NCBI RefSeq assembly: GCF_037975245.1
Contig: NC_092580.1
Location: 7,478,501-7,542,500, forward strand
Direction of reading: 5' to 3'
DNA: 64,000 nt
DNA from: Apostichopus japonicus
Taxonomy: Eukaryota; Echinodermata; Holothuroidea; Aspidochirotida; Stichopodidae
Below, one piece after another: positions 26,801 through 36,979 of this stretch. Under the pieces are notes generated by a model that was not told where the DNA came from, did not search any database, and saw only the letters and a program-made list of their open reading frames with translations. The stretch's first letter is position 1. Every line of letters starts with the position of its first letter. The translations under genes and the position numbers were made by a program.

Positions 26801-29800
26801 TGAGTTATCTTATGTTTTTAAATTATCTTATGCTTAAATTAGAAGATGCCATACCCCTCCCCCTCCCATTCCCCGCCCCCCCACCCACTCCTAGCTATGT
26901 GTCATGTAATTTTAATAACCTGAAACAGGTCCTGTGGTGGATGTGTAAAGACGTGCTATGTATCCATTCTGGTTTTAGGTACAATACGACTACTCCATTG
27001 TGGACCAAGCCGACATGGTAGAGGCCTTGCTTGAGAAACTGGGGGTAAATGCCGTTCATATTTTGGGCCATGACATGGGAGACACCGTCGGACAGGAGCT
27101 CATTGCAAGGTGTGTACAACCCTTAAAAAATTGTGTCACAGCCACCATTTTGTTGATAGCTTAAAGATTTTGCCAGTGTTGTAGTGCTCTAAGAGTACTC
27201 GAGTACTCTCTTGTAAGTACTTGGTACTCGGATGCTAAAGTACTCTGACTCGTCATTCAGTACTCTTACTTGTACTCGATGTAAAGTACTCGGTAGCGGG
27301 TCAGGACGAGTACGTTACAAGTACTTACTTGTAAAACTAGTTATGTAAAAAAGAGAAAGCAGCATAATTTTTTTTATGACTTTGGCATTTCATTGTGTTA
27401 CTTTATAGTGCTATACACATACATCTCCATCACAGTAGTATCATACATGTAGGCTAATGTATTACCACGGATGTATATAATGTAGAGAGATACAGAATTT
27501 ACGACTGACATTGCTCAATTTACTAACGAATCAACAGGTAGCATGCTTACAGTATTACTATGGTGTACACATCAGGAACTTGCTTTGCAACTGCGGCCTT
27601 GTTATTTCAATATCAGATAATTTCTGTGAATATTGAGGCATTCTGAAGTTGGCAAACAATGACTAGATCCAAATAATGTCATCACATTCAACTGTTACAT
27701 AGTTTGTTGACATGGAAATGATTAGGGAGCAGCAATGCAAAGTAATAATACATGTATATTTAATAGATTTAGTACTCAAAAGGTACTTTGATAAATAAAT
27801 AGTTCTTCTCAGTACTCGGATTGTATAAGTTTGTACTCAGACACTGGAACTTGTATCCTATAGAGCAGTGCTACTACTTTGCTACTTGGTAGTCGGATGC
27901 TCAAATGCTCGAAATTACTCGGCACTTGGCTAACTTGACTACAATTTGACTACAATTTGACTACAACACTAATTTGACTACAACACTATTTGACTACAAC
28001 ACTGGGTTTTATGCTATTTGGATCCACAATCAGAATTAATTGCGAGGTGCACGGCAATGTTAAATTACAGGTTTCTGATCGTGTTGAATATGATCTATTA
28101 TTTAGTACAAAAGCATCAAGTTTACAAGAGGTTCCTTGATATTGCTTCATGCTTGTCTTACATATTATCGAATTTTCCAAGTCTAAAATATTACAAATTC
28201 AGTTTTGTCTCCTTTTCAAGTTTGAATTTTAATTTGTCTCTGTCCATTCTATCTTCAAGACGAGAAAGTCGGCAATAATCGTAACAATTCCTTTCTCGAC
28301 CCGTTTCTCATTTCTCCTTATAGGTACAACGAAGGAAAGGCAAAGTTTGACATTCACAGTGTATGTCTGATGAACGGAGGTGAGTCACTCCATGCCGTAG
28401 ATCGGAATGTAAGAGGGGGGGGGGAGGGGGGAGGGGCTCTTCCTGATCTGGATAGTAAGGAAGTGTATCTCTGGACCATAGAAGTCAATGTGATACTAGT
28501 TGATAATATCAAAGCAGTCTACAATACTACTTGGACACTCCTAAGAATTCTGTTCCTAACTAGAAGAAGGATCGATTGAGGCAATCAATTTGAAAAGTAT
28601 TAACTCCTAATAATTTCAACCAAAGAAAAAAACCAAATAACGTTCGTGTCATTGCAATGGTCGATATAATTCCGTCATTCCAATGGTCGATAAAATTCAG
28701 TAAGCTTGTGTCTGGCTATAAAGTTTCTTTTTTTACTATATGACACAAAAAAAATATGTTTGTATACAACTAAGTCAAAAGCAGAAAAACTGACCTGGGA
28801 AATGGTCAACATTTTGATAAATGAGCAAAGAAAATTATTTAACAAAGAAATGGCTTCATGAGGATTGCCATTGACGAAGTGCTATATGGCCAAATTGCAG
28901 TCGGTACAGCCCAGGACTTGTAAATTTGGAGGTAAACACTATTTAAAAAAAAAATCCTTCCCTCTTTACAAATTCAGGAATGTTTGATGATCATTCATGG
29001 TCCTGTGCTTTTGTTTAGTTGATAGAGCTAGTGTTATTTGAAGAGAAATGTCCAACAACTACGAGGTTTTCACTCTGAGCTGCCTCTGGGCTTCCATATG
29101 AAAGGTTTATGTTTCAGCCTACTGTTTTCCTCATGCTTCCAAACTGGGGAGAGCAAAAAATACACTCTAAAATGAACTAAGAAAGTAATTAAATTTGTGC
29201 TCATTATTTGATTTCAACTTTATAATTGATCCTGTATGGATTATTAGTGTTACACAGAATAACTGGTTTCCGTCAAGACCTAATATATTCCTATTTGGAA
29301 TCAATATAAAATGTTTGCATACAATTCTGTCTAAATCTTTGATTTTCATTTGTAGGGATTCTACCAGAAACCATCGATAAAAGATGGGGCCAGAAGGTAA
29401 GTATTTAAGTATTTTAGCTTGCTTGCCATCAGTAGAAGGGGGAGGGGGGGGACTTGGAACATGGGGGTGTATGGTCTTTGTATGACCGTTGTATGGAATA
29501 TGCACCTAGTCTACAAACATCCTGCTTAGCTACCCCCCCCCCCCCCTCTTCCCCCTCTCTTTTCTATTAAATACCTAAGGCCTTATTTTAAGTGGAATGA
29601 TCTAAGATGTATTTTCTAAGTGCAAAGAGCTTGTAAAGAAAGGAAGCTACTTTAAGTACCTCAAGCATGATTTAGTGTCAATCAATCTTTTCTCTGTTTG
29701 TCTTCTTTCTTATAGCTCAGTTAATAGGTTCCCATCTGTTATGGTAAGGGGGTGGGGGAGGGGCATGGGTAGGGGAGGGGTAGACTACAGGCTCTCACAG

Positions 29801-32800
29801 ATCATATTCTTGACAGAAGTAGTCATAGAGAAAACAGATAGGACAATTTGGAAGTATTTATGACACTATGAAGTATCCTGTATGTAATATCTATTGAGAT
29901 CTGTGTCTCGTCTAGGTCCTTGGTTCAAAAGTTTGTAGAAGACATCTTTTGCTTAACGTCATATGAATTGCCATTAACGAGTAACATAAATAATACCCAA
30001 GACATAGTTAATATCAATCAGAAAGAAACTGAGAGGTTTCTGTCTACATTACTGACATTTAGTATTACAGGGATGTGCCCAGAATATCCTGAGTTTCGGG
30101 TATACTGATCGCCGTCCTGGGGGAGGGGTCTTAGGGGGAGAATTTTTTTTTACTTTTGAAGGTGCTCAGATGCCAAATGCTGGCACTTGTGTAGCTTTTG
30201 AAGCACATACACAAGTACTAGTTTTGCTAACAATGTACATTTTTAAATTTTTTTAATGAAATATATTACGTACCTGGTAAAAGTTATTAGTTTGTTTTCA
30301 AAGAGATTTTAGAAGGGACCGTAAGTAATGTTTCTTGCATGCGTAATTGATGCATTATTAGTCTGTATGACTTTGGCATAGGCTAGGCCCAATTTATGTT
30401 GAATATATTGTTAGGAATATCAGGAATTTAGATGAAAATAGTGCTGGGTGGGATTCACGATTGTTAAGACAGTGCTGGGCGGTAATTTTTAGTGCTTGGC
30501 GGGGCCGCCCAGCGTGGGCACATCCCTGGTATTACATATTTGAATGTAATTCTTTCTACTGTATCTTGTCAATGTGTTCTTAGTCTGTAATACCATTTCA
30601 CTTACATATTGAAGAAAGATCCTGTCACGATGGAGACTTCTGGCCTCTTAAACGTTTATATATTTCTTTCTACTATTTTTTTAGATTCTTCTCAATCCTT
30701 ATTTGGCTCTGGTTGCTATGAGACTCATGGGAAAGATCTCTTTCAGTAAAGGGTAAGTTTCCAGATGTTGCTATGGAAGAGGATTTTGGTTTACACATTG
30801 GATGGGTTTGATGTTTACTCAATGTTAGAAGAAAGAAATTTGATGTAAAGTTTGAAAGGTGGTACAGTTGTGTTAGTCCCATTTTTATAACCTCTTAACA
30901 ACTGCAAGCTCTTTTTAGAAGGAAATAAAAATCATAAAAAGGGTTCAAATTTCTTATGAGAGAATTCCTTTCTGGTTGTTTGGTTTTTTTGTATTACCTC
31001 CATGTGTAGTTTCATTCGTTCTTATACCTTGGTATTGTCGCTTGGATGAAACATTGTAGAGTGATACAGACATTATTGGAGGAATTGCACAAAAATGGGA
31101 CCCTGCCATATTATGCAAGAACAATAATTGTATTAAAACATTTAGTGTCTGATAAATTTTTAATTTATTTAAAAAAAAGTGGTTGTGTGTGTCATTTCTC
31201 AGTGAAAATTTGAGTGAACATCCCAGAATGTTCTTTTATCCTCTACCAAGGTTACTAGCAATTTGTGTTTGTTGTTCTTGGCTGATAGTGTCCAGTTCAA
31301 ACTGGGCATTACTACTCAGGCAGGTCACATGATTTGCACTATACACTATTTATTTTTGTTAGTCCCCTATAGTACTCTATAGGTACTCTATATTTCTAAA
31401 AATCTGAAAGGCAACAACCTTTTGGCTTTAACTTAACAGAAATTTGCATTCGGCCTTTTTCTCTTCAATTTAATTGTAAAATTTTACTTTATGCAGACTT
31501 GGAGAAACATTTGGGCCTCAAACACAGCCATCCGCAGAGGAGTTTGAAGACTACTGGGCACTACTGAGGTACAATGATGGTAACCTGGTGCAGCATGGGT
31601 GAGTTTACCATGGTAGTACAATGATGATATTAAACCTGGTACAGCATGGGTAAATCTACCATGGAAGTACAATGATGGTATTACACCTGGTACAGCGTGG
31701 GTAAGTCTACCATGGAAGTACAATGATGGTATTACACCTGGTACAGCATGGGTAAATCTATCATGGAAGTACAATGATGGTAACCTGGTACAGCATGGGT
31801 AAATCTACCATGGAAGTACAATGATGGTAACCTGGTACAGCATGGGTAAATCTACCATGGAAGTACAATGATGGTATTACACCTGGTACAGCATGGGTAA
31901 GTCTACCATGATGGTATTAAACCTGGTACAGAATAGAAAAGTCTACCATGGAAGTACAATGATGGTATTAAACCTGGTACAGCATGGGTAAGTCTACCAT
32001 GGAAGTACAATGATGGTAACCTGGTACAGCATGGGTTAGTCTACCATGGAAGTACAATGATGGTAACCTGGCACAGCATGGGTTAGTCTACCATGGAAGT
32101 ACAATGATGGTATTAAACCTGGTACTGTATGGGTAAGTCTACCATGGAAGTACAATGATGGTATTGAACCTGGTACAGCATGGGTAAGTCTACCATGGAA
32201 GTACAATGATGGTAACCTGGTACAGCATTGGTAAGTCTACCATGGAAGTACAATGATGGTAACCTGGTACAGCATGGGTAAGTCTACCATTGAAGTACAA
32301 TGATGGTATTAAACCTGGCACAGCATGGGTAAGTCTACCATGGAAGTACAATGATGGTAACCTGGTACAGCATTGGTAAGTCTACCATGGATGTACAATG
32401 ATGGTAACCTGGTACAGCATGGGTAAGTCCACCATTGAAGTGGAAGATTGCTGATCATGTTCCAGCTTAGAGGAGGCACAAATACCATCTAGTTCTCACC
32501 AGGACTATTGAACCCGAGAATGGATACCTCTCTTTTGAGAAAGTGGCCCTTTCTTGTTTGTTTTTGATTCCTTGCCCGAAGGCTCATAGATGCAATTGTG
32601 ATTGCATTTATGTGTGTGTGTGTGTATGTGACGCCTCTTGGCTCTTAAACACGATAATTCAACAATGGCAAGTTGGATTGAAGTCATACTTGGTACATAG
32701 ATGCGCCATAGTGAGTAGAAAAGCCCCATTGATTTTGGTGCTCATCTCAAAAATATTAATGAGGTCACAGGGTCAAATGTAAACATTTTCAGAATTGAAT

Positions 32801-34747
32801 CATACCTTTGTGTGAAGGTGTTGGTAGATAGCGGGTACATGATAATGTATGTTCAATGTGATATTATGCACATTTATTGGGGGCAGGGCTTGAGTTGATT
32901 TTTGCTAAAATAGCTTGTAAACATGGTAAGTTAACATATTTAGTAGGTAGGTCCACAGTCAGTGAGAGAACCATGCTGATCAATTTCATCAACAATGATG
33001 AAAGCTTGGGATTATAATCTCAATTGGCAAGGAATCACAATAAGCCCACTGGCTTTCTGGATCCTTTTTTTTTTTTTGGGGGTAAACCACAAGTGTTTGT
33101 TTATTACAAAAAATTTGGGAGTATTATTTGTCACGTACGTGTGAGTTTTCTTTTTCCTCTAAGACCAATGTCCCCAAATCCCTATGCCCCCGGAGGTGTG
33201 TTCCCGCAAGATTCAATCTTGTTCCGCCCCACTGGTTTCCAAGGTGTGTATTTCCTTGTGGTGGTGACAGAGAAAATGAAAAAGGTTAAGTACTCATTGT
33301 CCACAAATGACTCAATGTCCACAAATCCCTATGCCACCCGAGGTTTGTTCCTGCAAGATTCAATCCTGTTCCGCCCCACTGGTTTCCAAGGGGTGTATTT
33401 ACTTGTCGTGGTGACAGAGAAAATGAAAAGGTTACATAGTTTTAATCTTCAGGTGTTTCTTATCTTTCTGAATGACTTGTTTCATGAATACATTGTTATT
33501 CTTTATTGATTAATTATTATTCCATAACAAAAGATATGTTATAGTTTATATTTGTTTTTTTATTGCCCCCACAGAATTATACAATACCTCCCACAGAGGT
33601 TTGCGAACCGTCAACGATGGGTGCCTGCCCTTTACAACACAAAATTACCCTGTAAGTACAAAAGTATCATATATTAAACTATTAAACTGATAATTTATAG
33701 TAAAATTCTGACACGTTGTGGAAATGTGTAAATTGTATTTTGCTGCCAATATGTAAATGTATTATGAATAACATTCCTAACTTTAAATTATGAATATGTA
33801 TGATAAAGCTTGCAATCAGTAGCCGGCTGCAATAAATGAACACATATAGCGAGTATGGGTTGTAGATAGACCCTGGTAGTGTGGTTGAGTATGAATATGC
33901 ATTCAGTACATACATACAGACACGCCAACAAGCAAACACACACACAGACACTTACACTTCTCATTAAAATAACAGTAATTTCACACATTTTCCTGTTTTT
34001 TTTTTAGTACATCTGGTGTTCGGTCCCTCTGATCCAGTGAATCCTGCAGCCACATTCCTTGTGAAGTATAAGTAAGTAAGAGCTCTGGTTCTGTGTAGTA
34101 AACTGCTTTGGGATGATATTCTCCCCCACCATCCCTCTCTATCTTCTGGCACCTCCTTCCCCAGTAGAAAACTTTAGTGAAGATCAAAGATGTATACTAG
34201 TGAAGTTTTACTACTAAAGGTAACAGAAAGGCCCTTGCATGCCATGTTTAATAGTCCATGATACACCTAGTTAACATAATAATGTAGGCATCTGGAAAGT
34301 TCCAGTTCGTCTCCCTCTGATGTACAAATGGCGATCTTTAGTGTTTCTGCGGAGACCACTGTCGTATCGGTCCTAATAATGCCGTAGATCGAATCATTAT
34401 TAAATATTCAGCTTGTTAACTAGTTTGACTTTATGTTACCGCTTGGGGTTTAAAACATAACATGAAGTCTGACAGTACTAATGTAATCTACTTTCCAACA
34501 CCAAGTTTTATAACTGTTAATTTCTAAGGATTTTACCGGTTTTCCTTCCGTCTAAATGACTTGGATAAAGTTGGTCCAGTTCTTTTTGTCAAAACCGATT
34601 ATCATCGTTTTCTTCCACAGAGAACTAGTGAAGAACTCGGGCGTGACCGAACTTAGCTCAAACGTCGGCCACTATCTTCATCTAGAAGACCCACAAGCCG
34701 TCGTCGGGGCGTATTTTAATTTCTTAGATTCTCTTAAGAATAAATAA
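23865..34747 (+). CDS. mest: MEST-family alpha/beta hydrolase, 11 coding exons, 325 aa
   Basis: Coding exons: 23865-24018, 25024-25103, 26256-26333, 26979-27109, 28324-28379, 29356-29396, 30685-30752, 31497-31598, 33575-33651, 34008-34071 and 34621-34747. All introns are GT-AG, phases agree throughout, and the exons sum to 978 nt. The start ATG sits in CACCATGG; an acceptor-like CTCATTGCAG ends at 23850, so 5' non-coding exons are expected. The product has an N-terminal hydrophobic anchor (residues 8-22), oxyanion motif HGYP (67-70), nucleophile elbow GHDMGD with Asp136, acid Asp271 (FGPSDPVNP) and base His301 (GHYLHLEDP). An Asp nucleophile is typical of epoxide-hydrolase-like folds. Human MEST has 335 residues and the same order of motifs. 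MEST is an ER membrane protein in mammals with no settled substrate; substrate here is unknown. No break is seen. Confidence 0.93.
25911..26092. repeat. ~29-bp minisatellite in MEST intron 2
   Basis: Seven units share GGGCGCTAT(A/T)CAAGTGTGG followed by a variable AATTGTG/AGTGTGG spacer. It lies inside intron 2 (25104-26255), ending about 160 bp before exon 3. Confidence 0.85.
27174..28004. mobile_element. hAT-like element in MEST intron 4
   Basis: The left end reads CAGTGTTGTAGTGCTC and the right end is the reverse complement of CAGTGTTGTAGTCAAA, followed inward by further ACTACAACACT repeats. The body is rich in GAGTACTCGAGTACT motifs. CAGTGTTGTAGT ends are typical of a hAT group. The flanking 8-mers (GATTTTGC and GGTTTTAT) match only loosely, so the target duplication is decayed or absent. 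No transposase is visible. Confidence 0.6.
29425..29790. repeat. G-rich and C-rich tracts in MEST intron 6
   Basis: G-runs at about 29438-29450 face a C14 run at 29533-29547, and a further G-rich block (GGGGTGGGGGAGGGGCATGG) lies near 29749-29768. The G and C tracts could pair, and the last block could form a quadruplex. No coding signal. Confidence 0.5.
30062..30536. mobile_element. hAT-like MITE with 8-bp target duplication in MEST intron 6
   Basis: GTATTACA is repeated exactly at 30062-30069 and 30529-30536. The inner ends are inverted: CAGGGATGTGCCCA at 30068 and its reverse complement ending at 30528. The terminal CA overlaps the left duplication, so the exact boundary is ambiguous by two bases. 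The body has no ORF and begins with a motif CGTCCTGGGGGAGGGG shared with 54229 and 61955. An 8-bp duplication and CAG-type ends indicate a hAT non-autonomous element. Confidence 0.8.
31570..32440 (+). repeat. Exon-junction minisatellite: MEST exon 8 end plus donor, ~18 units
   Basis: The first unit is the real end of exon 8 and start of intron 8 (TACAATGATGGTAACCTGG, GCATGG, then GTGAGT). It is followed without gap by 17 more units of 47 or 51 bp, with one truncated unit. Each carries TACAATGATGGTA, ACCTGGTACAGCATGG, GTAAGT and CTACCATGGAAG. The longer units carry an extra TTAA or TTAC. Most units therefore hold a consensus-like 5' splice site GGGTAAGT. All but the first lie inside intron 8 (31599-33574). 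Confidence 0.93.
33168..33433 (+). repeat. Two-copy 147-bp tandem duplication in MEST intron 8
   Basis: Unit 1 starts at 33168 and unit 2 at 33315, both with ATGTCC(C/A)CAAATCCCTATGCC. Both include GCAAGATTCAATC, TTCCGCCCCACTGGTTTCCA and GTGGTGACAGAGAAAATGAAA. The 147-bp offset is 49 codons, and one plus-strand frame stays open through both copies (33024-33509). There is no splice or start evidence to call it a gene. Confidence 0.8.
34739..34744 (+). terminator. Poly(A) signal overlapping the MEST stop
   Basis: AATAAA lies within the last codons AAG AAT AAA TAA. If used, cleavage 10-30 nt downstream would give a very short 3' UTR. The next plus-strand AATAAA (35254-35259) is inside the duplicated segment and is an alternative. 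Confidence 0.4.
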
Positions 34748-34959
34748 CAGTAGTAAAAATAGAGAATGTTTGGACCATAAAATGGTTTGTAAGAAGGGGG
34801 ATTTGGTTCGATCCGATTTTGAATCGAGACAGTACTATTAAATATAATTTAGGTGTTTTTTTAAAAATATTTTTTGATATTGCTTTATGAAAGCAATGAT
34901 ATCAATGCACTTAGAATAGTTGCCAAAGTTACGAACCAACCAAGAATGGGGAGGGGGTA
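34748..34959. other. MEST 3' flank before the segmental duplication
   Basis: AT-rich sequence without ORF or repeat, probably MEST 3' UTR or flank. The homology with the downstream duplicate starts at about 34960. Confidence 0.4.
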
Positions 34960-35048
34960 CACCACCTATGGGTGTCCCTCGCCTGGAAGAGTGGTTTGAT
35001 AAACAATTGAGAAGTAAAGACATATTGAATTTTAGAGTTTACTATTGA
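34960..35048 (+). other. Short ORF remnant shared by both duplication units (copy A)
   Basis: A frame reading MGVPRLEEWFDKQLRSKD...FRVYY then stop lies at the very start of unit A. In unit B (41082-41219) the same frame extends further upstream (ESKEVVRLLEKLTPPGSVP...) and differs by one residue in the shared part. Both are followed by AATAAA about 206 bp after the stop. It looks like the last exon of an unidentified protein, but there is no clear acceptor. I do not recognise the family. Confidence 0.3.
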
Positions 35049-35253
35049 TTGTGAACTGGAAGTGTTCCGAAACCATTCAGGGTATCGTTTAGGAAGAACT
35101 TTCATTTTTTAGAAATAAGCCTTTCTTCCGTTATCACATTGATCTGTAATTGGATTTAAATCATAGGTAACATTAAGCTCATGTTTATACTCAGTATATA
35201 TTATTCTATAAGCTGTAATTCATCTTCATTTTGCAATATTTATAGCAATTCTT

Positions 35254-35259
35254 AATAAA
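35254..35259 (+). terminator. Plus-strand poly(A) signal in unit A
   Basis: AATAAA in CTTAATAAAGTAATAG, conserved in unit B at 41426-41431. It could serve MEST or the unidentified short ORF. Confidence 0.35.
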
Positions 35260-36129
35260 GTAATAGAGTATTTCAAATCTAACTGTGACATATATATTAT
35301 GATATGTACATGTCCTGTTGACTTTCTTTATGTTTCTAATTTTGGCTTGGTTGAAAATTGAGTGAAATAATGAAGCAAAAGAAATTCTATGATCGTGTGT
35401 AAGGGACTAATTATTAAACATTGTATGTACTTCCATGGTGACAGGGTGGTGTGTGTTGTCGGGGGGGGGGGGGTGCAGGGTGAGGGCAAAGAAGTGGAAA
35501 GGCTATTAGAAAAGTTTACCTGAAAAACCCACTTTTTATTGTTCATTGCTGTACAATGAAAGTTTTGTCAACCACTTTCCACAAACCCACCCCCTCTGCC
35601 CCTCCCCCATCTCCGCCCTAATAAATTTTTGGCAACACATTAACTTTTTCAGTATTAGATCTAAGAACATGGTAAACTTGTTAAAATAATTTATTGTTTA
35701 TACATCAATGTTGGATATGTGTGTGACTGTTAACAGTTCATGTGAATCTAACACAGACCGAATTGATAATAGGAAACGTATGCCCTTTTCTTGTAGTTTT
35801 TGTGTTTTGATTAATTCAAGTTCTTAAGATTTACGTCTTTCTCTGTATATAGATCCAATCGGGAGCAGGCGATTGATATAACGTAACTTTGTGCTTTGTG
35901 AGGTTATTTGATTTTAATTTAATAATAACGTCAATAATTCCAGGAGAAACACTCTCAAACCATACATCATTAGCTTTATTTTTCTCGAATCTTGAGCAAC
36001 CATTTTCAAAACTAAAATCCGTCACCAGAAAAGTTCAATGATGGAGCATATTTACAGGAGCGCAAAAAAAACAAGAAGGATCATACAAACAAAGAAACAT
36101 ACATACCAGAGAAAAGCAAAGAGATGAAG

Positions 36130-36558
36130 GTGTAAACCAGGGTTGTCCAACCTACGGCCCGCGGGCCACAGTCCGGCCCGCCGCAGGGTTGCGTCCGGCC
36201 CGCAAGAGATGCTCTACGGTGCGAAATTTTAGTGAGCAGATTTATTGATAACAATTTGAAGCTATATAATCAATCATTCGAACCGTCTGGGTCCAAAAAA
36301 CTGCATACAGGTCAGTTTGTGTGACACTCTCTCAGCGGAGTGGGGGGGGGGGGGCGGCTGGACTTTATTCATCTGCTTTATCAGGAAGGATAATAAATCA
36401 GTGAGCTCCGCGCGCATGCAGTGCTCACATTTTGTTGCCTTGGGCTTCGGGCAAAAAAAAATCGAAAATCGAGCGTAGGGTTCATGCGGCCCCCTCCTTC
36501 ATCATAATAATTCCATGTGGCCCTCCTCTGCAAAAGGTTGGACAACCCTGGTGTAAAC
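36130..36558. mobile_element. hAT MITE (413 bp) with 8-bp target duplication; empty site in unit B
   Basis: The element at 36138-36550 has perfect 16-bp terminal inverted repeats CAGGGTTGTCCAACCT. It is flanked by GTGTAAAC at 36130-36137 and 36551-36558. Unit B has a single GTGTAAAC at 42303-42310 with no insertion. The interior is GC-rich near the left end (CGGCCCGCGGGCC) and has no ORF. The inverted repeats and 8-bp duplication are diagnostic of hAT elements. Confidence 0.95.
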
Positions 36559-36916
36559 CTAACACTATTTATATCATACGTGAATAATGTAGACTGTATA
36601 ATATACCGTCCGAAGGGAACAGAACTTGTCTCAAAAAAAAAAATCGTGATTAGGCAAACGAGGACGTTTACAAGGCGTTGGAACAACTGATCTATAAAAT
36701 ACTGATAATTAACCCAACTTGGAGGTTTCCATAGCTGAGGCAGGATAACAACAGCTGCACCAAGTTAATGGCTGCAGTTGATGTGTGATTCGTTATCCAA
36801 TAAAATGTCAAATATAAATTAGGTAGATTAGTTCTACCAAACGACATAGTCTTCTCACAGAAATAACTACAAATTCATCTTGAAATTGAAACTCCTTTGT
36901 GAGCGAGATTATGAGT

Positions 36917-36922
36917 TTTATT
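36917..36922 (-). terminator. Poly(A) signal of glycosyltransferase A
   Basis: AATAAA on the minus strand, 57 nt after the stop codon. Copy B has the equivalent at 42663-42668. Confidence 0.55.
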
Positions 36923-36979
36923 TTGTTGTTGTTAAAGGAATGTCTTCAGTCCTCCTCGAACCTCCTTCGATATTGTCGA

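Noticed and set aside
26629-27021. 130-residue plus-strand ORF overlapping MEST exon 4
   Set aside because: It is in a different frame from the exon and reads mostly intron; the MEST frame with GT-AG borders is far better supported.
31484-31774. 96-residue minus-strand ORF with FTHAVPG repeats
   Set aside because: Antisense translation of the exon-junction minisatellite.
31570-32440. CRISPR-like array
   Set aside because: Units are contiguous with no unique spacers, the setting is a eukaryotic gene, and the unit derives from an exon border.
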